Positions 35,688 to 44,605 of a stretch of 64,000 bases of DNA are shown here, piece by piece. Made by a program: the position numbers and the translations under genes. The notes under the pieces were generated by a model, which was given only the letters and a program-made list of their open reading frames with translations, had not been told where the DNA came from and did no database searches. Source of the DNA: an uncultured Vibrio sp. (GTDB lineage: Bacteria > Pseudomonadota > Gammaproteobacteria > Enterobacterales > Vibrionaceae); assembly GCA_947504195.1 (NCBI GenBank), contig CANNGN010000003.1:1-64000 (forward strand). Direction: 5' to 3'. Each line of letters starts with the position of its first letter. Within the stretch, counting starts at the first letter, position 1.

Positions 35688-37208
35688 ATGGTGTTTGATT
35701 GGAACTATATGTTCAGTTTATTTAGTTTGGCTGATTTCTGGTTAGCAAGTTGGACTGTTATAAAGTTAAGCTTGGCCACATGGATCCTCAGTATTATCTT
35801 GGGTTTTGTTCTCGCATTAGGAAAGCAATCACGATTTGCGATTCTATCAACACCGTCAAAAATTTATATTTGGTTCTTTCGTAGTTTACCGCTGCTCGTT
35901 CTCTTAATTTTTGTTTACAACATACCCCAATTAATCCCAGCAACCAGTGTGATATTGGCTGACCCTTTCACCGCAGGTTTGATTGCAATGGTTTTATGTG
36001 AGAGCGCGTACGTCGCGGAAATTCACCGTGGTGGCTTGTTAGCGGTTCCTAAGGGACAAGGAGAAGCGGCCAAAGCATTGAGTATTCGCTTTGTCGGTAT
36101 TCAATGGTTGATTGTCATTCCTCAAGCATTGCGTGTTGCACTACCCGCTTTAGCCAATGAATATATTTCAATCGTTAAGCTTACATCACTGGTATCGGTC
36201 ATTTCTTTAACCGAAATTCTAATGGTGGGGCAACGTCTCTATAGTCAAAACTTTCTTGTTCTAGAAACCATGTTTGCCGTAGCAGTGTATTACGTGTTTA
36301 TCGTGACAGTGTTCGATTTTCTACTCACTCGTTTAGAACAATACCTTGATGTAACCAAAGGGACCGATACAAAAAAACCATCAGATGAATTCATTAAACA
36401 AATCCAGAGCACACCAGCTCCGTTAACAGACTCTGTTGAAAAATTTAATGGACCAGCGCTTAACGCGACTAAGTTACATAAAGCCTATAACAATGTCGAA
36501 GTATTGGGTTCAGTTAATTTAAGCATTAAGCCAGGTGAAGTGGTCTCGGTTATTGGGCCATCGGGCTCAGGTAAGACAACATTAATTCGATTACTGAATG
36601 GGCTTGAGCAACTAGATAATGGTGAGATTGATATCTACGGCCAACCTTTTTTGAAGCTATCGCGCCACGGCTCTGCAAAATCTCGCTTAATTGAGCACCC
36701 AGAGCATCAAAAGAAAATAGGTATGGTGTTTCAGAGCTTCAATCTATTCCCTCATTTAACGGTTCTAAAAAACTTAATGTTGGCCCCAAGCTATAACAAA
36801 ATCGCGTCTAAGCAAGAGCTAGAAACACAAGCCTACCAGCTATTAGATAAAGTCGGGATGTTGGATCACGCGTGGAAATACCCACATCAACTTTCTGGTG
36901 GTCAACAACAGCGAGTGGCTATTGCGAGAGCACTGATGATGAGACCACAGATCATGCTTTTCGATGAGCCAACCTCGGCATTAGATCCAGAAAAAGTAAA
37001 TGAAGTACTGCAAGTCATCGAAGACTTAGCAAAAGAAGGGATCACTATGGTGATTGTGACTCATGAAATGAACTTTGCCTTCAAAGTCTCAGACCGTGTC
37101 GTCTTCATGGAACAAGGTCGGATCGTTTGTGATGAGCCCCCTCAAACGCTACGTGAAGGCAATAACCCTCGCGTCCAAGCTTTCCTCAAGGATGTATCTT
37201 TTACCTAA
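35688..37208 (+). CDS. Fused permease/ATPase amino-acid ABC transporter (PAAT family)
   Basis: 506 residues that fuse two usually separate subunits. Residues 1-220 are a His/Glu/Gln/Arg/opine-type permease (EAYVAEIHRGG-like segment at about 105-116 and the EAA loop GQGEAAKALSIRFVGIQWLIVIPQALR). Residues 255-506 are the ATPase with Walker A GPSGSGKTTL at 290-299, signature [15 protein letters not shown], and IMLFDEPTSALDPEK. About 35 linker residues join them. The cognate binding protein is two genes downstream. Such fusions are known, and the substrate class is polar or basic amino acids or opines. Confidence 0.93.
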   Translation: MVFDWNYMFSLFSLADFWLASWTVIKLSLATWILSIILGFVLALGKQSRFAILSTPSKIYIWFFRSLPLLVLLIFVYNIPQLIPATSVILADPFTAGLIAMVLCESAYVAEIHRGGLLAVPKGQGEAAKALSIRFVGIQWLIVIPQALRVALPALANEYISIVKLTSLVSVISLTEILMVGQRLYSQNFLVLETMFAVAVYYVFIVTVFDFLLTRLEQYLDVTKGTDTKKPSDEFIKQIQSTPAPLTDSVEKFNGPALNATKLHKAYNNVEVLGSVNLSIKPGEVVSVIGPSGSGKTTLIRLLNGLEQLDNGEIDIYGQPFLKLSRHGSAKSRLIEHPEHQKKIGMVFQSFNLFPHLTVLKNLMLAPSYNKIASKQELETQAYQLLDKVGMLDHAWKYPHQLSGGQQQRVAIARALMMRPQIMLFDEPTSALDPEKVNEVLQVIEDLAKEGITMVIVTHEMNFAFKVSDRVVFMEQGRIVCDEPPQTLREGNNPRVQAFLKDVSFT

Positions 37209-37222
37209 ATAAGGAGTGACTT

Positions 37223-38077
37223 ATGATTGAACAATGGCAGATAGATCAATACAACGAACAAGGCTTTCTCGTCGTTGAAAATGTGTTAGACCAAAAAGAA
37301 ATTGCGGCCCTTCAAAACGACTTCGATACATGGGTAGAAGAGAGCCGTCAACACATGGAACCTTGGGGAGAAACGCTGGATGGCCGTGCTCGGTTTGATA
37401 TCGAAAGCGACCATACTGCCGATCACCCATCGTTGCGACGAATTACGTCACCCACTGAAATATCTGATGCATTCAAGCACGTTGCACTTGAATCCAAAGT
37501 TGCTCAGATAGCAGGTCAACTTGTAGGAAGTAAAGGGGCTCGATTACACCATAGCAAAGTGAATTCTAAGTTACCCCGCACTGCAACGGTTGTGAAATGG
37601 CATCAAGATTTCCCATTCACACCCCATAGTAACGACGACTTAGTAACATGTTTATTGATGCTAGGGGAAGTCAATGAAGCTAATGGGCCATTACAAGTCG
37701 TTCCAGGGAGCCACAAAGGTCCTTTATTCTCCCACTGGGACGGCGATAAGTTCACCGGCACCGTAAACGAAGATGTACAAGAAACACGCTGTAAAACGCC
37801 GATATCTTGTTATGGATCGCCCGGCACAGTTTGTTTCATGCACACCAGGTTACTGCATGCTTCAAGTCCTAATGAATCCGATTTACCGCGCACGATTTTC
37901 ATCAATGTTTATGCGGCGGAAGATGCGTTGCCATTTGGGTATAACCCTCTTCCTAGCAGTGATTCAGGCACCATAGTATGGGGCTGTGAAAGTGGTGAGA
38001 TTCGTACTACAGAAAACACCATGAAGCTGCCCCCCAAGCCAGATGGCGCTTCATTTTTTGTTCAACAAGCGGACTAG
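37223..38077 (+). CDS. Phytanoyl-CoA dioxygenase (PhyH) family Fe(II)/2-oxoglutarate oxygenase
   Basis: 284 residues. The facial triad reads His127-x-Asp129 (KWHQDFPF) and His212 (LLHASSPN), with the 2-oxoglutarate-binding Arg223 (PRTIFINVY). This layout defines active PhyH-family oxygenases, which hydroxylate or oxidatively demethylate small molecules (ectoine hydroxylase is a relative). AAGGAG precedes the ATG, 14 bases after the ABC gene. Encoded between the two halves of an amino-acid importer and followed by formaldehyde-oxidation genes, it may remove a methyl group from the imported compound; that is inference. Confidence 0.9.
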   Translation: MIEQWQIDQYNEQGFLVVENVLDQKEIAALQNDFDTWVEESRQHMEPWGETLDGRARFDIESDHTADHPSLRRITSPTEISDAFKHVALESKVAQIAGQLVGSKGARLHHSKVNSKLPRTATVVKWHQDFPFTPHSNDDLVTCLLMLGEVNEANGPLQVVPGSHKGPLFSHWDGDKFTGTVNEDVQETRCKTPISCYGSPGTVCFMHTRLLHASSPNESDLPRTIFINVYAAEDALPFGYNPLPSSDSGTIVWGCESGEIRTTENTMKLPPKPDGASFFVQQAD

Positions 38078-38117
38078 TCCGTAACTTTTTTAACTCACAT
38101 TAATTAAAGGAATAATT

Positions 38118-38963
38118 ATGACAATCACTAATCGCACTCTACAGAAAGCTATTCGTTCTGCGACTATTGGCCTTATTGGCACAACCTTGGCAATAAGTTC
38201 TGGTAGCGCATTAGCGTTTAAAGAATCCGGTAAAATTATCGCCGGTTCTGATATGACATTCTTCCCGTATGAGTACATGGAGAACAATAAGCCAGCTGGA
38301 TTCGACATTGAATTTCTTGACGGCCTTGCAAAAGTGATGGGGTTAGAAGCTCAAAACATCGATACACGTTGGGCAAATTTAATTCCTGGGTTACAAGGTG
38401 GTCGCTTCGATATTACTAACTCCTCGATGTACATTACCGAAGAGCGTATGAAGGTGATTGATATGATTCCATACTTAAAAAGTGGAGAGTCTATCATCGC
38501 TATCAAAGGTAACGAATATCAGCCTAAAGTACCTGAGGATTTCTGTGGACACAAAATTGGGTCAATGGCGGGTACCGCTTGGTTGAAACAATTGCAAAAG
38601 CTTTCAGTAGAATACTGTGAAGCCAACAATTTAGAACCAATTATGATCAGCGAATATCCAACTGACCCTGAAACAACACAAGCAGTGCTTTCTCGAGCCG
38701 TAGAAGCTCAGATCACCGATGCCGCAGTTGCTAAAGGCATTATTGACAAAGTTGGCAACCGCGTTGTGATTTCATCTGAGACTCTGATTTACCCTGTCCT
38801 TAATGGTTACGGTGTAAAGAAAGGAAACGACGAAGTTAAAAATGCGCTTATTGAAGGATTGGAGAAGTTCAGCAAAACGCCTGAATACACCGCATTACTG
38901 GAAAAGTACAGCTTCCAAGCGCCAACCGCTGAAGACATTGAAGCTCTCGTCCCTAAATCATAA
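38118..38963 (+). CDS. Periplasmic amino-acid ABC substrate-binding protein (family 3)
   Basis: 281 residues with a signal peptide ending S-G-S-A-L-A near residue 33. The mature start AGSDMTFFPYEYMENNKPAGFDIEFLDGLAKVMG is the classical SBP_bac_3 opening. The ligand-clamping region NLIPGLQGGRFDITNSSMYITEERMKVIDM follows. It is the binding partner of the fused permease/ATPase two genes upstream. AAAGGAATAATT precedes the ATG. The cluster SBP_bac_3 plus PAAT permease suggests an amino-acid, opine or hydroxylated amino-acid ligand. Confidence 0.93.
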   Translation: MTITNRTLQKAIRSATIGLIGTTLAISSGSALAFKESGKIIAGSDMTFFPYEYMENNKPAGFDIEFLDGLAKVMGLEAQNIDTRWANLIPGLQGGRFDITNSSMYITEERMKVIDMIPYLKSGESIIAIKGNEYQPKVPEDFCGHKIGSMAGTAWLKQLQKLSVEYCEANNLEPIMISEYPTDPETTQAVLSRAVEAQITDAAVAKGIIDKVGNRVVISSETLIYPVLNGYGVKKGNDEVKNALIEGLEKFSKTPEYTALLEKYSFQAPTAEDIEALVPKS

Positions 38964-38969
38964 TTATGG

Positions 38970-39003
38970 AAGCTGTGCTCAGAGAAATCTGAGCACAGCT
39001 TTT
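38970..39003 (+). terminator. Strong intergenic hairpin after the binding-protein gene
   Basis: Perfect 14-bp stem, AAGCTGTGCTCAGA paired with TCTGAGCACAGCTT, closed by a GAAA tetraloop and followed by a short T-run (TTTT). It begins 7 bases after the binding-protein stop. The ribosome binding site of the next gene starts directly after it, so it may act as a partial terminator or an mRNA-stabilising element rather than a full stop. Confidence 0.8.
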
Positions 39004-39013
39004 GGAGTCTATT

Positions 39014-39745
39014 GTGGCACTTTCAATTGAAGAAGAATTACGCATCGATCTCGCAGCATCACTACGCATTGTTGCGAGTTTAGGGATGCATGAAGCGGTC
39101 GCTAACCATTTCAGTGCTGCGGTTTCCGATGATGGCAAACAATTTCTAATCAATCCAAAATGGAAGCACTTTTCACGTGTACGCGCGAGTGACCTATTAT
39201 TAGTTAACGCTGATGATGAATCGAGCGCCGAACAATTTGGTGTTGATAGAACCGCTTGGTCGATCCATGGTCAACTGCACAAACGATTACCGCATGTTCG
39301 CGTCGCAATGCACCTTCATCCTGTGTATACCACTGCTGTATCTACATTAAAAAATCCAAGTATTCCACCTATTGACCAAAACACTGCTCGTTATTTTAAT
39401 AGAGTTTCGGTTGATACTATGTTTGGTGGTATGGCTGATACCGCTGAAGAAGGCGCGCGCCTTGCGGGACTGCTCGCCAATAATCGTCGATTATTAATGG
39501 GGAACCATGGTGTGTTAGTTGCTGGAGATAATATTGGTGAAACCTTTGACGATATTTGGACACTTGAACGCGCCTGTCAGATTCTTATTACCGCGATGTC
39601 TTCCGGCCGCCCTTTGAATATTTTATCCGACGAAGTTGCTGAAAAGACGGCGAGAGATTGGGAAGGTATTAACGATTTTTCGCGACAGCACTTTGAAGAA
39701 ATGAAACAAATCATGATTGAACAAGATTCTTCTCTGTTAGACTGA
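39014..39745 (+). CDS. Class II aldolase/adducin family protein
   Basis: 243 residues from a GTG at 39014, chosen because GGAG ends six bases upstream; a TTG at 39002 opens a longer frame inside the hairpin. The zinc-site histidines are visible in AMHLHPVYTTAV (about 103) and the later NHGVLVAG (about 165). Family members are fuculose- or ribulose-phosphate aldolases and epimerases, but this size also fits the adducin-like proteins of catabolic operons with unknown substrate. It follows the ABC/PhyH genes and precedes frmA, suggesting a C-C bond cleavage or carbonyl step in the same pathway. Confidence 0.87.
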   Translation: MALSIEEELRIDLAASLRIVASLGMHEAVANHFSAAVSDDGKQFLINPKWKHFSRVRASDLLLVNADDESSAEQFGVDRTAWSIHGQLHKRLPHVRVAMHLHPVYTTAVSTLKNPSIPPIDQNTARYFNRVSVDTMFGGMADTAEEGARLAGLLANNRRLLMGNHGVLVAGDNIGETFDDIWTLERACQILITAMSSGRPLNILSDEVAEKTARDWEGINDFSRQHFEEMKQIMIEQDSSLLD

Positions 39746-39866
39746 CCACAAGCATGAATTCAATTCGATACAGTAGCGTTAAAAAATTTACGCCTGACTT
39801 ATCAATACAATCAATATCTTACTATTTAGAACAATAAGAACGTAGAACACTTAATAAGGAGTTTAA

Positions 39867-40997
<1,131 letters not shown>

Positions 40998-41045
40998 TTC
41001 TGACGAAAGAAAATTAAATAACGAAAGCGATTAACAATGACATCG

Positions 41046-41085
41046 AAACAGTCTTAACAACCTCATTAAGGCTGTTTTTATTTTT
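41046..41085 (+). terminator. Rho-independent terminator after frmA
   Basis: 11-bp stem AACAGTCTTAA / TTAAGGCTGTT with one G-T wobble, loop CAACCTCA, then TTTATTTTT. It lies between frmA and fghA, so fghA may be partly independent or read-through-dependent. Confidence 0.8.
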
Positions 41086-41103
41086 GGCAAAAGCGGAGCA
41101 GCG

Positions 41104-41943
41104 ATGAACCTAGAAAAGATAAGTCAAACTAAAGTGGCGAACGGTTGGCATAAACAATATCAACATGACTCTAGTGCGACAAACTGTACCATGCGGTTTG
41201 CCATTTTCTTGCCGCCAAACGCAAGCAAAGAAAACAAGGTACCCGTTTTGTATTGGTTGTCAGGATTGACCTGTGATGATCAAAACTTCATGCAAAAAGC
41301 AGGTGCATTTAAAAAAGCCGCCGAATTAGGCATCGCAATTGTCGCACCCGATACCAGCCCACGCGGTGAAGGCGTACCCGATGATAACGATGGTGCCTAT
41401 GACTTTGGCTTAGGAGCCGGCTTTTACATCAATGCCACTGAATCACCGTGGAACACGCATTATCACATGTATGACTATGTGGTGAATGAACTGCCTAGTC
41501 TTATCGAAGCTCATTTTCCTGTTAGCGATAAACGGTCGATCTCTGGACACAGTATGGGTGGTCATGGCGCGCTAACCATCGCGTTAAAAAATCAACAGCG
41601 CTTTCACTCGGTCTCAGCATTTAGCCCAATCTGCAATCCGATCGATTGTCCTTGGGGGCAGAAAGCTTTTTCTCATTATTTGGGGAACGATAAATCAACT
41701 TGGGCACAGTTTGATGCCAGCGAGTTACTCAAAGACGGATCGACACTGCCGATTCTGGTAGAACAAGGCGAAGCTGACCAATTTTTAGATGAGCAGTTAA
41801 AACCCCAACGACTGATCGAGGCCGCAAAGATAAGTGGCGCAGATTTGCAACTCCGAATGAGAGCCGATTATGACCATAGCTATTTTTTCATTAGCAGTTA
41901 TATCGACAGTCATCTAGAGTTTCATTCGCAATATCTGAAGTAG
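41104..41943 (+). CDS. fghA: S-formylglutathione hydrolase
   Basis: 279 residues, the usual length. The alpha/beta-hydrolase (esterase D) nucleophile is Ser150 in SGHSMGGHGAL. The catalytic Asp lies in QGEADQFLDEQ (about 225) and the His in DYDHSYFF (about 260). It hydrolyses S-formylglutathione to formate and glutathione, the second step of the pathway started by FrmA. The pair implies formaldehyde is produced by a neighbouring pathway or that general detoxification is placed here. Confidence 0.95.
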   Translation: MNLEKISQTKVANGWHKQYQHDSSATNCTMRFAIFLPPNASKENKVPVLYWLSGLTCDDQNFMQKAGAFKKAAELGIAIVAPDTSPRGEGVPDDNDGAYDFGLGAGFYINATESPWNTHYHMYDYVVNELPSLIEAHFPVSDKRSISGHSMGGHGALTIALKNQQRFHSVSAFSPICNPIDCPWGQKAFSHYLGNDKSTWAQFDASELLKDGSTLPILVEQGEADQFLDEQLKPQRLIEAAKISGADLQLRMRADYDHSYFFISSYIDSHLEFHSQYLK

Positions 41944-41961
41944 TTTGACTAGAAACAAAAA

Positions 41962-41990
41962 GGAACGTGTCTATCTGTCTGACACGTTCC
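41962..41990. terminator. Bidirectional hairpin between fghA and the unknown gene
   Basis: 10-bp stem GGAACGTGTC / GACACGTTCC with a 9-base loop. On the minus strand it is followed by TTTTTG, a proper U-tract for the leftward P-II operon; on the plus strand it follows fghA directly. Confidence 0.8.
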
Positions 41991-42011
41991 CATCAAAGTA
42001 TCGATCGCTAT

Positions 42012-42560
42012 TTATATTTTCTGAATATGGGAGCCAATAGTTTTCAACGCTTCCGCCAATGGGAGTATTTGCTCTGGCGGAAGGGGTATGGCGGTGCGGA
42101 CTGGCGGTATCACCATGTAGGCCATTCCACCACCATAAGGCGTTAAAGTGCATTGAACCATACCGTCTTTTATATCGAAGACTAAGCTATCAAGATCGAC
42201 CGAAAGCAAGGTCTTTTTTAGCATGTCATCAGCATCTAACGTTGATAAAAGCTGAGCACATTCCTCTCCATTGGCTTTGCCGGTAAAGACACCACCTCGT
42301 GACCCCTTGAATTCAATTCTGCCATGACATTGTTCAGCTATTGGATGAGAAAATACAATATTCATTGCGCATGTACCTCCCATCCAACGTTTCCTAAAGT
42401 CAGGCCTAATTCTCAAGTTGGCGAGTTCGTCAGGCAAGCGACTGAATTGAACAGTGCCCTCATCTGCTTGAGCCGCATCCCCCCAGTACTGAGAGAATGC
42501 TAACGAATGATTGTAAAGAGCGGACTGCGCCATTGTGAAAGCATTGGGTTTTACACTCAT
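42012..42560 (-). CDS. Uncharacterised protein in the P-II/permease operon
   Basis: 182 residues with no domain I can name with confidence (DUF3156 is a tentative memory, unverified). No signal peptide or membrane segment is evident. A conserved-looking core WMGGTCAMNIVFSHPIAEQ and a glycine-rich TPYGGGMAYMVIPP near residue 140 are noted. It starts 27 bases after the P-II gene on the same strand, and the terminator follows it, so it is the last gene of the permease - P-II - unknown operon. A role in the permease's regulation or in amine metabolism is only implied by context. Confidence 0.7.
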   Translation of the reverse strand: MSVKPNAFTMAQSALYNHSLAFSQYWGDAAQADEGTVQFSRLPDELANLRIRPDFRKRWMGGTCAMNIVFSHPIAEQCHGRIEFKGSRGGVFTGKANGEECAQLLSTLDADDMLKKTLLSVDLDSLVFDIKDGMVQCTLTPYGGGMAYMVIPPVRTAIPLPPEQILPLAEALKTIGSHIQKI

Positions 42561-42587
42561 AAAGCTCTACCTAGGTTAATGAATCCA

Positions 42588-42914
42588 CTACTCTTCGTCT
42601 TGCTCACCGGTACGGATGTTGTAGCTCTCCGCAACTGGGATGACAAACACACGACCATCGCCCCGATTGCCGTCACCGGTACGCGCGGCTTTGATAATAG
42701 TCTGAACTGCGTCGTCTTTCAGATAGTCTTCAACCACCGTCAGAATCATTTCTTTAGGGAGATCTTTATAACTGATATCTCCCACTTTAAGCCCACTTTG
42801 TCGGCCGCGGCCAATGACAGGCACTTTAGTAAGCGCTTGAATATCAGATTCTGCAAGAGCATCTGTCACTTCGCCTAATTTTTCTGGGCGGATAATTGCT
42901 TGAACTAAAAACAT
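42588..42914 (-). CDS. P-II family nitrogen regulator, short T-loop (NifI1-like)
   Basis: 108 residues of the P-II fold: N-terminal QAIIRPEKLGEVTDAL, T-loop region GRGRQSGLKVGDISYKDLPK, C-terminal YNIRTGE. The T-loop between GRQ and LPK has 12 residues where GlnB/GlnK have 16. The block GDISYKDLPK resembles the GD-x-HYDELPK block of NifI1 proteins of archaea and anaerobes. The B-loop TGDGNRGDGR has two extra residues relative to canonical TGKIGDGK. These differences suggest different partners and regulation from GlnK. The neighbouring APC permease is the obvious candidate partner. Confidence 0.9.
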   Translation of the reverse strand: MFLVQAIIRPEKLGEVTDALAESDIQALTKVPVIGRGRQSGLKVGDISYKDLPKEMILTVVEDYLKDDAVQTIIKAARTGDGNRGDGRVFVIPVAESYNIRTGEQDEE

Positions 42915-42947
42915 AATAAAATCCTTTTTAAATTTGGGATACTGAAA

Positions 42948-44399
42948 TCACACGGTATTTGGGCGCGAGTCCGGTTCGATGCTAAATGTGGCCTGAATAC
43001 CGGTCGGTGCCAGATCATCGTTAACTTTTTTCCACTCCGATTGCGCTTCTTTCATTTCTAACGGTTGGAACAGAGGCTGTTTAACCACAAACTTCAACCA
43101 GACCACCGCATACACTAACGCAAGCACAACCATTATTCCGACAAGGTTATAGATTGCATCCGCCATCTCAGGCACGGGTGCGATATTTAAGATGGTATAA
43201 CCGATCCCTAATGAACCAAGAACTTGTGGCACGGGATAGAACCGAGTCTTGTATGGACGACGCACATTTGGATAACGGAACCTTAAAATAATGACATTGA
43301 TATGCGCGATAATGTAACAGAACAACCAAGCGCAACATGCTGACAAAATGTAGACAATTAAATTAGGTGAGTTAGCAATGCCACCGAAGAAAAAAGCGCC
43401 AATGCCCCCGGACATGAACAAGATCCCGACCCATGGTGTGCGGAATCTAGGATGAATCTTTCTAAATACTTTAGGTAACTCATGACTCAACGCCATTCCA
43501 TAAAGCATCCGCGGTACCACACCAATGACGGTATTAATCGTACTGGCACTAGCAAAAATAGATACGATTGAAATCCAAATCATTCCCGGTTTACCTAGCA
43601 TCGCTAGAGCCATATCAACGTGAGGATGATTAGATGACGCAAGTTGTTCAGCGGGGACATATTTCAATAGTGCAAAACCATACACTAGGTTCACGCCAAA
43701 GATCACGATAAGACCGGCAACCATAGCTCGTGGAATATTTTTCTCAGCTCTCTTGGTTTCCTGAGCTAAGGGAGTCACAAACTCGATTCCTATGTATAGC
43801 CAAATGGCCAATGCCGTTAAACTAAACACTCCCGCTCCCATGGCGTTAAAAGGAATGTCAGCGAGTTCTGGAGCTGGCAAAGCACCTATCCCTGTAAGTC
43901 CAATAATACCTAGTAAAGCAATTGAAATAATCATCGTAAGCGTGAAGAGGATTTGCAAGCGAGCAAAAATATCGACACCAATAATATTCATCACCATAAG
44001 GAATCCGAGAATTAGCCCCCCAAGTAAAATGGGTGACAAACTTGGAAAAAAGGTTTCAGTCAGTACCGACCCTGCTACAGTGAGCTCAGCAGGTACCGCC
44101 AACAGGTTTGGTACTAAATATCCTAGTAAGGTTGCGACTACGGCGGGCAATGCTCCCATTGCTACACGTGTGTAGGTTCGAATGCCACCAGAAGCTGGCA
44201 TCATGCACGCAAGTTCTGCGTAACTTTGTGCTGAAAAATGCTGTAGCACCCACGCCGCTATCATGGCAATAACAAAGCCACCGCCCGCTATTCCCATTCC
44301 TTGGCCAAGCGACACTAAGGTACTAGATGCCACTACACAGCCAACAGCAACGGCAAAACAAGACCAAAAGCCCAGTGTCTTTTTGAGGTTAGTCCCCAT
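42948..44399 (-). CDS. APC superfamily amino acid permease
   Basis: 483 residues from the ATG at 44399 with an excellent AAAGGAGAT 6 bases upstream; the longer frame is not needed. About 12 hydrophobic segments. The APC opening LKKTLGFWSCFAVAVGCVVASSTLVSLGQG and the TM3-region MMPASGGIRTYTRVAMGALP are typical of AdiC/YjeH-like transporters for amino acids, polyamines or their decarboxylation products. It is co-directional with the P-II and unknown genes. A conserved operator motif lies about 170 bases upstream. Confidence 0.9.
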   Translation of the reverse strand: MGTNLKKTLGFWSCFAVAVGCVVASSTLVSLGQGMGIAGGGFVIAMIAAWVLQHFSAQSYAELACMMPASGGIRTYTRVAMGALPAVVATLLGYLVPNLLAVPAELTVAGSVLTETFFPSLSPILLGGLILGFLMVMNIIGVDIFARLQILFTLTMIISIALLGIIGLTGIGALPAPELADIPFNAMGAGVFSLTALAIWLYIGIEFVTPLAQETKRAEKNIPRAMVAGLIVIFGVNLVYGFALLKYVPAEQLASSNHPHVDMALAMLGKPGMIWISIVSIFASASTINTVIGVVPRMLYGMALSHELPKVFRKIHPRFRTPWVGILFMSGGIGAFFFGGIANSPNLIVYILSACCAWLFCYIIAHINVIILRFRYPNVRRPYKTRFYPVPQVLGSLGIGYTILNIAPVPEMADAIYNLVGIMVVLALVYAVVWLKFVVKQPLFQPLEMKEAQSEWKKVNDDLAPTGIQATFSIEPDSRPNTV

Positions 44400-44568
44400 T
44401 GTTGTATCTCCTTTACATTTCGTTATGCTTAACATTCCTTCGAAATCTACGTGTTGCTCGTCACTTAGCCTGCGATCACTTCTATTCAATCATTACCGCT
44501 ATTTGGATTGTGCTCGAAGTTTTTTGAGTGACAAGTTACCCTTGATCCTATTCTTCAACGGCATTTCT

Positions 44569-44594
44569 GTATTGCAATTTTGCGACATTCCTTT
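44569..44594 (-). promoter_or_regulatory. AraC-type operator motif upstream of the permease
   Basis: Read on the minus strand it contains ATGTCGCAAAATTGCAATAC, which fits TGTCGC-N8-AA, the half-site consensus of the Pseudomonas AraC-family ArgR. 23 of 26 positions match the motif upstream of the amine-oxidase operon at 49226-49251 in the same orientation. Confidence 0.6.
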
Positions 44595-44605
44595 GAAGAT
44601 AATGC

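Noticed and set aside
42507..42878. + strand ORF of 123 codons over the P-II gene
   Set aside because: Antisense to the well-supported P-II gene, with no recognisable domain.
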